64,000 nt of DNA from Euonymus europaeus (Eukaryota; Streptophyta; Magnoliopsida; Celastrales; Celastraceae). The position numbers and the translations under genes are program-made. The notes under the pieces are model-generated. The model worked only from the letters and a program-made list of their open reading frames with translations, made no database searches and was not told the DNA's origin. The DNA is taken from assembly GCA_963580455.1 (NCBI GenBank), contig OY756968.1, forward strand, positions 2,331,544-2,395,543, read 5' to 3'. Positions 49,251-59,899 of this stretch are shown here, in pieces. The number at the start of each line of letters is the position of its first letter. The first letter of the stretch is position 1.

Positions 49251-52200
49251 TCATCATGGGATGGAACTGTCGGGGGATCGGGAACCCCTCCACAGTTCAA
49301 GAATTGCGACGGTTGATCCGTCGCTATGTTCCCGACGTGGTGTTTTTAATTGAAACTAAGCTTCGAGGGAGTGAATTTGGGAGGTTGAAAAGAACATTGG
49401 GATTTCCTAATGGATTGGCGGTGGATAGTGTGGGGCGTGGTGGTGGTCTTCTCATGTTGTGGGGTGGTTCGATTGATATTAGTGTTTCTTCTTTTTCTTC
49501 TAATCATAATGATGTAGTGGTGGATGCTGGTTCTTTGGGGGAATGGCGTGTGTCAGGTTTCTATGGATATCCTCAAGCTCATATGCATCACCATAGTTGG
49601 TCTTTGCTGAATCATTTGTCTAGTGTTAACAATCTTCCTTGGTTAGTCCTGGGTGACTTTAATGAAATTCTATGTCACTCAGATAAAGATGGGGGATGTA
49701 GACGTTCAGTGAGACAAATGAGAGATTTTCAGGAGTGTATTTCGCATTGTAATCTGGTTGAGCTGGCTGTGGAGGGTGATAGGTTTACATGGCGGAAAAA
49801 TGTTGCACATCATGGTTTGGTGCGTGAGAGGTTAGATCGTTTTTTTGCAAATGATCTTTGGCATACCAAATTCGTACAATTTAAAGCTTTCTCACAATCT
49901 ACAGCGGTATCTGACCATTCGGTATTGATTCTTAATACTCTGTTTCGAAATGAGAGTGTACGACATCGTCCTAATTTTTGGTTTGAGGAGATATGGGCTA
50001 GGCATGAGGGGTGTGAGCAGCTAATTGGTGATTCTTGGCAAGCTTCGGCTTTGGATGTGGGATGGGGAAGAGTATTGAATGGTATTTCTTTAGTTACTTC
50101 TAATCTGACTAGTTGGAACCGATCAGTGTTTGGTCATGTTCAGAATCTTTTACAAAATAAACAAAAGCAATTAGATTGGTTGTTGAAGCAAGGTCGTAGG
50201 GCTGATCCTAGTATCATTCGAGAGGTTAAAACTGAAATTGGGGAATTGCTTAAGAGAGAAGAGATCCTTTGGAGACAACGGTCCAAGCAATTATGGCTGC
50301 AAGATGGTGATTTAAATACCAAATTCTTCCACAGATTCGCGTCTTATAGGAAAGGGAAGAATGTTATCTCAGTTATAAAAGATATGAATAATGTGGTCCA
50401 CTCTTCAATTGGTGCAGTGGAAAATGCCATCCTCCAATTTTATTCTGAATTGTTCTCCACAGAGGGATCAAATGATATAAATATGGTTATTGAGGGGATG
50501 CCTAAAAAAGTTTCAGAGTCTATGAATTCCTCTCTCATTTCCAATTTTAATTCTGAAGAGGTGTCGAGGGCGTTTAAGGAGATGAATCCGAGTAAGGCTC
50601 CTGGTCCTGATGGAATGAGTGCTTTCTTTTTCCAAAAATATTGGCACATAGTGGGAAATGATGTTACTACTGCTGTCTTGGGTTTTTTGAACCATGGTGG
50701 AGATTTAACGTGTATTAATAAGACAAACATTGTGCTGATCCCGAAGGTCAAGAATCCTTCGTCTATTGCACAGTATAGACCAATTAGTCTGTGCAATGTG
50801 ATCTTCAAGTTAATTTCAAAGGTTCTGGCTAATCGATTAAGGAATGTTCTTCCTTCAATTATCTCGGAAACTCAAAGTGCCTTTGTTCCTGGCAGGCAAA
50901 TATTCGACAATATTATGGTGGCGCATGAAACAATGCATTTCCTCAAGAACAAGAGGGTGGGGCAGTCAGGCTATATTGCTTTAAAACTTGACATGATGAA
51001 GGCTTACGACAGAATAGAGTGGAATTTTCTAGAGGCGGTCATGGTGGCGTTGGGGTTTAGTACTCAGTGGATTGGACTAATTATGCAGTTTGTTACATCT
51101 GTCCAATACTCCATTATGATTAATGGGGTGCCGAAGGGGCATATTATTCCTTCCAGGGGAGTGAGGCAAGGCGACCCACTGTCGCCTTATTTATTTCTGC
51201 TATGTACGGAAGGATTGACCCATTTACTTAACAGAGCTACTCAACAGGGGCGTTTAAGTGGGGTTGCTGTAAGTCGTTCGGCACCTATTATTTCTAGTTT
51301 ACTTTTTGCTGATGACTGTCTTGTGTTTTGTGGTGCTTCGGTCCCAGAGTGTAAGGTTTTAATGGACATTCTGCATCTTTATGAGAAGAGTTTTGGGCAG
51401 CGTGTTAGTCGCCCAAAATCTTCTATTTTTTTCAGTGCTAATATACCAACAGCAGTCCGAAGGCCGATTCAGCAGGTATTGGGAGTGCCTATTATGATGG
51501 GGCGGGCAAAAGCTGTTCATTTTGATGTCATAAAGGACCGAATCTGGGATCGAATAAAAGGATGGTGGACCAAATGCTTATCACGTGCCGGCAAAGAAGT
51601 TATGATCAAGTCTGTTCTTCAAGCCATTCCTACATTTATGATGAATTGTTTTAAAGTTCCTCTTTCGGTGTGTGAGGAGATAAACCGGATGATTAGAAGA
51701 TTTTGGTGGGGAAGTGGACCTTCCAAGGCAATGCATTGGGTTAATTGGCATCAAATGTGTGTGGCAAAAGGTGATGGTGGAATGGGGTTCAGGGATCTTG
51801 CTTCTTTTAATCTAGCCTTGCTAGCTAAGCAAGGTTGGCGTTTAATCAATAATCCTTCCTCGTTGGCGGCAAGAGTACTTAAAGGGAGGTATTATCCCCA
51901 TGGGGATTTTTGGAGTGCAACAAAGCCACCTCACTCATCGTATTTATGGGCTAGTTTGATGGCGGGACGAGAGGTGTTGTCAAAAGGGGTTCGATGGCGG
52001 GTAGGAGACGGAAGATCAATTAAGATTTATGAGGATTGTTGGCTGCCCAATGGTAGTAAGATTAATTATATGGTAGGATCTCCTCTTCTACCAACATCAA
52101 ATGTAGCCGAATTATTGTCTCATTCTTCCCATGGCTGGTATGAGGATGCTGTTAGAGTTTCCTTTACTGCTGATATTGCCGATATGATTTTGGCTATCCC

Positions 52201-53332
52201 AATAAGTCTGAGGTGGCCGCCAGATAAAATTATTTGGGATGGTTGTTCGACGGGAAGGTATTCGGTAAAGATGGGATACCATTTAGCGCATTCTTTAGCT
52301 AATGTTGAGTCGAGTGGAATTATTCCAGTTGTTCATGATTCTCAACGAGTGTGGAAGCGACTATGGGCTATTCAAACTATACCAAAGATTAAGCATTTAT
52401 TGTGGCGAGCTTGTAGACAATCTCTCCCGACAAGAGTGAATCAAGTTAGACGGGGGCTCAATGTTTCAACCGAGTGTCCAGTGTGTGGTGAGTCGGTGGA
52501 GGGTTGTTCTCATATCTTCTTTGCATGTCCATTAGCACGAATGGTGTGGCAAGATCTTGGTTTTTCTAGTTCAATAAATTACATGGAAGGGACAAGCTTC
52601 ATGGATTGGCTAGATGGTTATCTGGAGAGGGTGGAGCCCAATATCCAGTGGTTGACATATGCGGCAATATGGCTTTTGTGGTTTAATCGTAATAAGGCTG
52701 TACATGAAGGGGTTTGTTCCAGGCCTAGTGTAATTGCTCAAAGTGCGAATAATATGGTTACTGGTTATAGTGATGCTATCATACAATCTAGAGTGATCAA
52801 TGGCTCTTCTCCCAATGGACTACACAATTCCCATCTGGAAACAATTTGGCATAGGCCTCCTGCTGATCTAAAGAAGGTGAATGTAGATGCAGCATTTCGG
52901 GATGGCTATTTGGCGATGGGTGTTGTGATACGGGATGAGGAGGGTAAGGTTCTTGGGTCAGCTATGATGCGAGGGCAACGGTGTACGAATGTGTGTCAAG
53001 GGGAGGCCATGGCTATACTAGCTGGTTTGCAATTTGCCTTGGATTGTGGATTCAGGAATGTCTGTGTGGAATCGGATTCACAAATTGTAGTACGACATGT
53101 CATGGATCCTGAGCTGAATTTTTTACCATATGGTGTCATAGTGGATGCCATAAAATCACTTCTTCCTTATTTTTCTCATTCAGAAATACGCCATATCCGG
53201 AGATCTGCCAACGCGGTGGCACATGGGTTGGCAAGATTAGCCTTAGGGAAGAGTTGTGATTATTTTCTTCTGGAGGAGTGTCCTCATGAAGTATCTTATC
53301 TTGTAACACAAGATATTCAATTATCAATCTAA
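49247..53332 (+). CDS. LINE ORF2: endonuclease, reverse transcriptase, RNase H
   Basis: A 1361-residue polyprotein that nicks the target DNA and copies the LINE RNA. Endonuclease about 1-225, with WNCRGIG, the acidic IETKL, LGDFNEI and SDHSVL motifs all present. Reverse transcriptase about 470-745: LKLDMMKAYDRIEW with catalytic Asp near 582, GVRQGDPLSPYLF, and FADD at 687-690. A zf-RVT region (CPVCGESVEGCSHIFFACPLA) lies at about 1080-1100. A C-terminal RNase H of plant type starts at about 1205 (NVDAAFRDG, GEAMAILAGLQFAL, ESDSQIVV, NAVAHGLARLAL). No stop or frameshift, so it may be active. The start ATG lies within ATGA of the ORF1 stop; a second ATG follows nine bases on. Confidence 0.95.
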   Translation: MIIMGWNCRGIGNPSTVQELRRLIRRYVPDVVFLIETKLRGSEFGRLKRTLGFPNGLAVDSVGRGGGLLMLWGGSIDISVSSFSSNHNDVVVDAGSLGEWRVSGFYGYPQAHMHHHSWSLLNHLSSVNNLPWLVLGDFNEILCHSDKDGGCRRSVRQMRDFQECISHCNLVELAVEGDRFTWRKNVAHHGLVRERLDRFFANDLWHTKFVQFKAFSQSTAVSDHSVLILNTLFRNESVRHRPNFWFEEIWARHEGCEQLIGDSWQASALDVGWGRVLNGISLVTSNLTSWNRSVFGHVQNLLQNKQKQLDWLLKQGRRADPSIIREVKTEIGELLKREEILWRQRSKQLWLQDGDLNTKFFHRFASYRKGKNVISVIKDMNNVVHSSIGAVENAILQFYSELFSTEGSNDINMVIEGMPKKVSESMNSSLISNFNSEEVSRAFKEMNPSKAPGPDGMSAFFFQKYWHIVGNDVTTAVLGFLNHGGDLTCINKTNIVLIPKVKNPSSIAQYRPISLCNVIFKLISKVLANRLRNVLPSIISETQSAFVPGRQIFDNIMVAHETMHFLKNKRVGQSGYIALKLDMMKAYDRIEWNFLEAVMVALGFSTQWIGLIMQFVTSVQYSIMINGVPKGHIIPSRGVRQGDPLSPYLFLLCTEGLTHLLNRATQQGRLSGVAVSRSAPIISSLLFADDCLVFCGASVPECKVLMDILHLYEKSFGQRVSRPKSSIFFSANIPTAVRRPIQQVLGVPIMMGRAKAVHFDVIKDRIWDRIKGWWTKCLSRAGKEVMIKSVLQAIPTFMMNCFKVPLSVCEEINRMIRRFWWGSGPSKAMHWVNWHQMCVAKGDGGMGFRDLASFNLALLAKQGWRLINNPSSLAARVLKGRYYPHGDFWSATKPPHSSYLWASLMAGREVLSKGVRWRVGDGRSIKIYEDCWLPNGSKINYMVGSPLLPTSNVAELLSHSSHGWYEDAVRVSFTADIADMILAIPISLRWPPDKIIWDGCSTGRYSVKMGYHLAHSLANVESSGIIPVVHDSQRVWKRLWAIQTIPKIKHLLWRACRQSLPTRVNQVRRGLNVSTECPVCGESVEGCSHIFFACPLARMVWQDLGFSSSINYMEGTSFMDWLDGYLERVEPNIQWLTYAAIWLLWFNRNKAVHEGVCSRPSVIAQSANNMVTGYSDAIIQSRVINGSSPNGLHNSHLETIWHRPPADLKKVNVDAAFRDGYLAMGVVIRDEEGKVLGSAMMRGQRCTNVCQGEAMAILAGLQFALDCGFRNVCVESDSQIVVRHVMDPELNFLPYGVIVDAIKSLLPYFSHSEIRHIRRSANAVAHGLARLALGKSCDYFLLEECPHEVSYLVTQDIQLSI

Positions 53333-53358
53333 TATATGTGTCTGTTTCCGATAAAAAA

Positions 53359-53375
53359 AAAATCAAAAAAAGTTA
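53359..53375 (+). repeat. 3' target-site duplication of the LINE
   Basis: AAAATCAAAAAAAGTTA, identical to 47768-47784, directly after the A-rich 3' end. Confidence 0.8.
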
Positions 53376-53639
53376 CTGATTATAATTATTACAGTCAACC
53401 CATCCGAATGAAAAGAAAACTCGCATCCCCAAAAGAGAAGTGGCAAAGAGCAACTACTATTTGGTATATTTTGAGGCATCCTTTTCTCTTCAAAAGGGAG
53501 AAGTATAATTGTTATCTAAGAGAAGGCATACAGAAATAAGGCATCGCAGGGGTGCTGGCCTTTTACAGAATTACCTTTTTTTTATAACTGTACTAATTTT
53601 TGAGCAATGCATCGTATGATTCATTCGTGGATGTTTCTT

Positions 53640-53815
53640 ATCATCTGAAACTGAAAGCCCTTTTGTTTTTTTTCCCCTGCCACACCATCCAACGAATAGC
53701 CAAAGCCCCCTTGTTCCTTAATTGTCCAGTTGCAATGAAGAGGAAGCCTCTTTTTTGGCAAAGGAAACAACTATCAACTAGAATTATGCCTCGCATTTTA
53801 AGATTCTCTATTTTG
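53640..53815 (-). pseudogene. remnant of another LINE (zf-RVT region)
   Basis: On the minus strand the frame reads ENLKMRGIILVDSCFLCQKR, followed some 25 residues later by MVWQGKKNKRAFSF. This matches the layout of the zinc-binding region near the end of plant LINE reverse transcriptases (a DNLRKRG...CxxC block and a W...RNRR-F block), with the middle histidine/cysteine part missing. It is short, diverged and opposite in orientation to the intact LINE next to it. The identification rests on motif likeness only. Confidence 0.4.
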
Positions 53816-54192
53816 AGATGTGATTATCTTCTCTTAATGTGGCCCCTCCAACAAAATGATAGATCTCTCTTGGAACTTTGGGCTTGTTACCTTCCAAAGG
53901 AGCACATCTTTGTCATTAGATTTTGTAATCCAAATTAGCAAAGAAGTCTGCCTCTTTATTCATTTCATTTCTTTTTTGTGTGAAATTATTTCTATGGAGA
54001 TGATCTTTCAGTAATTGAGTACTCAGCTGTAGTTTTTAACCAGTGTCATAGAACTACCCATATGACTGCAAATTACTTGTCGAGAAGATACATACTGATT
54101 AAGATATTGAATAAGATAAATTTTGATATTTAGCACTAAACTGCATAATATATGATTTGAAGAATATGGGTATCTAACAGCGAAAATTCCAG

Positions 54193-54456
54193 GTCTCCAG
54201 GGTGACTGTTAGGGCAAGGGAAGCTGTTGAGGCAGCGGGTGGTTCTGTTAGAAGAGTTTATTACAACAAGTTGGGGTTCCGGGCATTGCTGACGCCTGAG
54301 TGGTTTGAAAAGAAGGGCAGATTGTTGCCAAGAGCTTCCCGACCACCACCAAAACAGAGAGATAAAGTTGATAGCATTGGTCGCTTGCCTGCTCCGACGA
54401 AACCTATTTTATTTTTTAGTGACAAATATGATGCAGCCTCCAGTTGTTCTGCCTGA
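54193..54456 (+). pseudogene. orphan C-terminal exon of mitochondrial ribosomal protein uL15
   Basis: The reading frame after a good acceptor (TTCCAG/GTCTCC) gives VSRVTVRAREAVEAAGGSVR, then VYYNKLGFRALLTPEWFEKK and RPPPKQRDKVDSIGRLPAPT, ending SSCSA before a stop. This is the C-terminal part of plant mitochondrial L15 (uL15m), about 88 residues. The N-terminal two thirds, including the glycine/arginine-rich KGRGIGSGKGKTAGRG-type block, is not present between the TTC27 stop and this exon. The exon itself has no stop or frameshift. Either it is a fragment left by duplication or TE activity, or the missing exons are unusually far away. Without them it cannot make the ribosomal protein. Confidence 0.75.
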
Positions 54457-55400
54457 TATGTGATTGCATCGTGTTTCTTGCTCACAATCAAATTTGTATT
54501 TTTGGTCACAAGTCCATTATGTAATTGAATTGTTTTAGCTTTCAACCTTTAATAAGCTGTTTTTTGTAGCCGAGAAATGAGAATGTGGAAATGGAACATT
54601 GGAATTTTGTAGCAGAATAGTATGACACTGTTTGTTTAGCACTTGGAAGCAGGGTGTTTGCCAACTTTAAATTGTTCGCATAATTCCCCTTACTTTTGTC
54701 CAATTCAATTAACCATTTTTCTATTTCCATTTGATTTACAATCAAACTTGTCCTTGGATAGTAACTAAACTTGGGCCGTCAAATCTGAGCACTCATGACA
54801 ACCGAAAAAGTTCGAGTCAAATGTCAATGTGTGCCATATAGATATTGCTTCCAATAAAAATCGAGTTTAGACCATTCCGAGTCCACACGATTTAGATATT
54901 GCTTCTGATAAAAATCGAACTTAGACCATTTCAAATCCACACAATTTGACTCTAAAAAAATACACCAATTAGACTATCATGTAATATTGAATATCATTAA
55001 TATACAATCCATGCAAGGTTGACGATTCCAATTTCAAAGTTGTGAATCCACTCTTCCCTCTTAAACAATCAAACCACCAAAGCGGTGAGGCCGAAAAGTC
55101 CAAGGAGGAGGACCAGAAGACTCGGTTTACGTACTTTCGTAAGTAAAGGCAATTTGACGAACCACAAACGCACAGTCGTCGCTTTAAAGACTGAATAACA
55201 ACAAAAAGGTCGCGGTATAATCCAAAAGAAAAATACATCAAATCCAATCCTTACATAAATACAAACAAATACTCAACATTCACACTTGCTTGCTTTCGAT
55301 TGCAACTTCCCCGCCAATGAAAAAGTGAATCGATTGTATATAAATGTATATGTAGTTTGTCCGGAAGTGAGGGGCGGAGGAGTGAGGCAAACGGCGAGAG
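54457..55400. other. intergenic, CH gene upstream region
   Basis: 3' flank of the uL15m exon, then AT-rich sequence with an imperfect 54-bp tandem repeat, then the CH gene's promoter and leader. No gene seen. Confidence 0.45.
54841..54950 (+). repeat. imperfect 54-bp tandem duplication
   Basis: GATATTGCTTCCAATAAAAA at 54841 recurs as GATATTGCTTCTGATAAAAA at 54895. Both are followed by near copies of a stretch containing TTAGACCATT and TCCACAC. Period 54, roughly 85-90% alike. Confidence 0.8.
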
Positions 55401-58400
55401 ATGGGGCGGAGTGTTGAGTCTCTGGAAATAGTGAGCGTTTTCGGCGGCGGCGAGTTGTCTCCTTCTTCTTCTTCAGAGTGGGGCTTTCGGGAACTTGATG
55501 ACGTCTTCTTGCAGGTAATTCTGTATCGACAATGGATCCCCTACAGCCCTTCTGTTCGTTTTCTTCTTCTTTTTTTAACTGGTTGATCTTGAGTTTGAAA
55601 TCGTGCGTCTTTTTTTTTTCTTCCTTCCATTTGATGCACATGACTACACATGCATGTTGAAAATTGGAGAGTTGACTTTTCTGTAATGTCTGGATTGAAT
55701 TAGTTTTCAGTTCATTCGAGGAGTAATTCACTGGTTGGTTCCAAAGTAAATTGGTTTCTGATTCTGTGCAAGGGAATATTCATTTGATTCTTTATAATAT
55801 CTACAACGTATCATTTTTGGGAACTAAACTGGTTAGGAGGTTAACTCTGTGAAATTATGTGATTGCTTTTCTTTTCCGGTCTACTTTCAGTTCATTCAAG
55901 TGTTAATTCCTTCGCAGATAGCAGAGGATATGTTCTCTTTTTTTTTTATAAGACTGATTAGGATTTATTAATAATGAGATGAAAACAAGAAAGTCAAAAC
56001 AACCAGCCACAATAAGGAGATCTCCCACAGTGGATATGTTCTTTGATTGCAATTGTTTTCAAGAACAACCCCACTGATGGTTAGTAAGGTTGTTTTTCTT
56101 GTTCTGCTGCAAATTACGGAAAGAGCTATGTCAAACAATCGTTGTGAAATCTTGATCTCAACTGTCAAAATTTTGGGGTGTTTAATCAGACAAGCATTGA
56201 GAAAAAAGAGGAAAAAACTACATTTCCAAATTCCAGAATGATTTATTTGAATTTTAATGATCGTTTTTTTTCTCATGTTTCTTTAATTCTTTGTTACTTT
56301 TATTTCCTTTCCAATGAGGTTTAATGTTGTTCTTTTTCATGCAGACTCAAACCAGAATATGGCTTGGAGAAGTACTTCACAGAAGATTCGATGAGCACTT
56401 GAATGTTTCTGATATATTAGCTGATGGGGAAGTGCTGTATGTTATTATTTCCCTCCTACTAGTGCATATATTGTGGACACGACATTTTCCACACTGTTTT
56501 CTAATAGCTGCATCTAAGCTAGACAAAAATAAAATTCCCTCTCTGGTCACGTGAAACAAACGGATCACAACTTGGAGCATGCAATAGCTTTTTAGGTGGT
56601 ATTTACGAAGTGTGTCGACTAAATGTAGACTAAAGACTTACAACTTTAAGACATGGAGGAGAACAAGATAGTTTTTGTAGTTTTGGAAATGCTTTCATGG
56701 TTCTTTGAAATACAAAATTCGTGTTAAACTCTTAACCTGTCCCTGGTTCTGGAAAGGTATTATCTTGATAAGTATCACTTAATGGTGGTATGAGTAGAAT
56801 GTTATGTTACTTATTTTTTAATTTTAAATCTGTCTCCATTTTCATTTCTGTGCTTCTTAGGCAATGTGCAATGAATTAATCTTATATAGTTTGTTGTATA
56901 TCATATATAAAAGTTTACAGTTTTCTCACATTTATGTGATGTTTGCTTGTAGGTTTGAAGTGTCAAGAGTTGTATGGAAAATGTTATTGACAAAGCCTAT
57001 GGAGCTAGAACATATAAAGCCATATAAATATGAACCATTTACTTCTAGAAAGTCTGGCGGAAGATATATGCCTTATTCCCATGTAGATTCTTTTTTGAAG
57101 GTAAGGTTTGCTATCCAATATTCACGTAACCTGGGAGCTCTTTCTCTAACTTTATTTTTTATTCAAAACTTGCTTTTTGGCTTTTGTCCTGGTGTCATGT
57201 TTGCTCTATATCATATATTCCTTCACCTCCAACATTCTGACAATTACAAATATTGGATAATCCAAAGTTAATGCAATTGTGCGATGATTTTTCCAATCCA
57301 AAACATATTTCTTTCAATGCATAAATTCTTTGTTCCTTTCAGCCAAAATCATTCAACAATTTGTTTAAGGGTTTTATCTCTATGAGTTTCCTATTCTCTT
57401 TCCTTGCATTCTCTTGGTTTCACTTAGTGTTCTCTCTTGTTTTTAGATTTGCAAAATCTTGGGATTGACTGGCGTTGATCTTTTCTCGCCTTCGGACGTT
57501 GTTGAGAAGAAAGATACTCGAAAAGTTTGCATATGTATAGGCACACTTGCCAAAAGAGCAAGGTTGAAGCGGTTGAATGTAAGGAGCTTGACTAAAACAT
57601 GTTTCTTTTAACAATTTGTGATTGTGCATGCGCCCCCTTTTGAAATCTTAATACAATTTGATTGATATTAGCCAACTGATAAGAGGCAATTATGGTGGTA
57701 GGTTCCGGACTTTGATATGGTCACTTGTACTGTATCAATGCCTACTAATATGGTTGGATGCATTCGGAGAAGTTTGGAGCTTGGAATTGGTGGTTGCAAT
57801 TCCTACCAATATGGAAGGATAAAAGGGAGGCAGGTACAGGCGTACAGCTTGTTGCTTTGGAACGTGAAGTTTCCATTCTGCATAGAGACTTTACATGTAT
57901 AGATATTCTTTTTGTAGTGTTTCTAATCCTTATCATCTTAATTGTAGAGAAGTTTGGTCGAATCATCTGCCAGATATTGCGATTCATTTTCTGATGATTG
58001 TGATGAGGTTGATAGCAATCTTACAATTCAGTCTGATAGCTCATCTAGCCATGGATCTCATTATGCTTTATCCCAGATAAATTATGATCTTGAAAGTTCT
58101 CCTGAAATATCATCGGACCACAAGAGATCGTATTTGCAACAAAACCCGCTAGAGTTAGAGCAAGAGAAACACAAGTATGGAACATATCAATTTGAATCAA
58201 AGTCCCTGAGTGAATCGTCGGAGTCAGTTTGCTCTGAGCTTGTGGAGTGTGATAATCAGCTGGATAGCTTGTCATCTCCTTCCAGCACTGTTTCTCAAAT
58301 TCACCTAAACGATAAGTTCTCTCTCCCCAAAAATGGCACATTAAAATATATCCTTGAGAATGACAGCTTGGATTTCAATTGTGCTTCTGATGTTGAAGAT

Positions 58401-59899
58401 TTTATGGATCACAGTGTTCCAGAAAGAAGTTATATGATTGATCAGCTGGAAATCTCGGAAGTAATTTGTTATGGAATTGATATTAGTAATCCCAATCTAT
58501 TTGATGGCGAAAGAATTTCTGAGTCATACACACAAACTGATTCTGATAGATCAACTGCATCTACATTTGGCAATGGATTTGAAAATGACGATTTTGATGT
58601 TAATGATGTGGAGCTATCGTCTACTTCCAGCATGAGCTCTGTGTCAGGTGCTTTGCTGAAATCGAATTTTGACGATCAAGTAGGTGAAGAAGACAGTTTC
58701 AAAACCCTCCAGTTTCCTGAATCACGAAATCAAGTAGTTGTCTTCCCTACTCAGATTTCCCAACTGTATACACATTATCCATCCTGCAGTAATAATTCTC
58801 GTTCATATGACAGTCGCATCTGCATGCCCCAGGCAGATTTAAAGGCGGTATTTGGTGGAGGCATAATATGTAAAATAGAAATGAATGCTTCTGAAAATGT
58901 TCATTGTGATCAGTTGGATCACGAAGGAAAATGTGCAGTTGCAACAAATAGAAATGGCTGTCATGTCGCTTCTTCTGAATGTAGACTGCCCAGTGGTTTG
59001 CCCGATGAAGGTGATCACACAGGAGGTGCCTTGAAGTATGTTGTTACTAACCCTCATCCCACTTCCAACAATTGTGCGCAAGTCGAAGAGAGAATAGATT
59101 ATCCAGAAACTAGAAGCATCGCAACTGTTAGAGATATATCACAAACAGTTGCCAAGGTTAATACTGATGTCCACAGGAGTTCTTTGTCTCCTCATCTAAG
59201 TGAGCCAATGCCAGTACTACATTCTTGCATGACTACGAAATGTTCAGAAGATACGCGCGAGAACGGTCATCTAGTATATACCCATGACGGGGAGTATCTC
59301 TTTACTGCAGAAACTGTGGAAAGGAGGCACAGTCGAGTAAGTAGATTTTCTTCATACCTCCTGTCACTTTTTCTCATAATAGTCTTCCACGCACTTGTGA
59401 CTCTAGTTACCTTCTCATGCAGGGTGATAGAAAAAATGAAAATATCGACACATTAATAATAGCAAACTCAAATAAAAAAGTGTATCAAGGAAACCATAAT
59501 CCCAAGAGATGGTCAGTGCTGAAATCTGTAGCAGGGGGAACAGCAGTTGTTGGCATGGTGTTTCTTTTGCTTGGCTACAGGTTGGTTCACTGTGTTGAAC
59601 AAATTGTTCTCAAAACTTTTTTTTTTAGTAGGGGAATACGATCCAGCTCACCAGTTGAGCTACTTAAGATTCGTAATGATTCTAAAACTTTCTGAACATG
59701 GTTTCTAAACTACAATCGCTTACATAGACTTCATAATTTTTCTCACTTGCATGACAGGAAAAATGGTAGAGATAAGAAGGGTGACAACAGTATGCAATCT
59801 AATCAGATGCAGAAGACTAATTGTGGTAGTTTCTCATCGCAGAAGGAACAAAAAGGTCGAGTTAACGGTTTTTATCCAGCTGAAAAGCTCAAACTCTAG
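55401..59899 (+). CDS. calponin-homology domain protein with C-terminal membrane segment
   Basis: Eight exons join in frame to 768 residues: 55401-55514, 56345-56436, 56953-57100, 57447-57578, 57702-57833, 57948-59336, 59423-59580, 59758-59899. A single calponin-homology (CH) domain covers about 42-160 (RIWLGEVLHRRFDEHLNVSD, HVDSFLKICKILGLTGVDLF, VCICIGTLAKRAR). CH domains usually bind actin, microtubules or signalling proteins. A conserved-looking block follows (VTCTVSMPTNMVGCIRRSLE). The large exon 6 encodes a Ser/Asp-rich, likely disordered region of about 460 residues. Near the end a hydrophobic stretch, SVAGGTAVVGMVFLLLGY (about 704-721), flanked by basic residues, looks like a membrane anchor, leaving a 46-residue basic tail. 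I do not know a named gene for it. The ligand and membrane are unknown. Confidence 0.82.

Larger units (their letters stand above)
47785..53358 (+). mobile_element. full-length L1-type LINE retrotransposon
   Basis: About 5.6 kb between two copies of a 17-bp target-site duplication, with an A-rich 3' end (53353 onward). It has a short 5' UTR of about 160 bp, then ORF1 and ORF2, both open from start to stop. The 5' UTR begins with a 14-bp palindrome CACTGGTACCAGTG (47793-47806) and a partial direct repeat of it (AAAAAACACTGGTAC at about 47816). The element lies between the TTC27 gene and the orphan uL15m exon, in the same orientation. Intact frames and a perfect duplication indicate a young insertion. 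Confidence 0.92.

Noticed and set aside
54202..54456. Independent gene starting at the internal GTG/ATG of the uL15m exon
   Set aside because: The frame continues upstream to a splice acceptor and matches the interior of uL15m, so it is an exon rather than a small gene.
55273..55731. 152-codon minus-strand ORF across the CH gene start
   Set aside because: Low-complexity Lys/Glu/Arg composition comes from the complement of a CT-rich leader and intron; no domain seen.
55935..56270. Possible LINE or other retroelement fragment in CH intron 1 (minus frame with LWEISLLWLVVLTFLFSSHY)
   Set aside because: The hydrophobic frame and the poly-T edge suggest a retroelement end, but no recognisable motif supports it.
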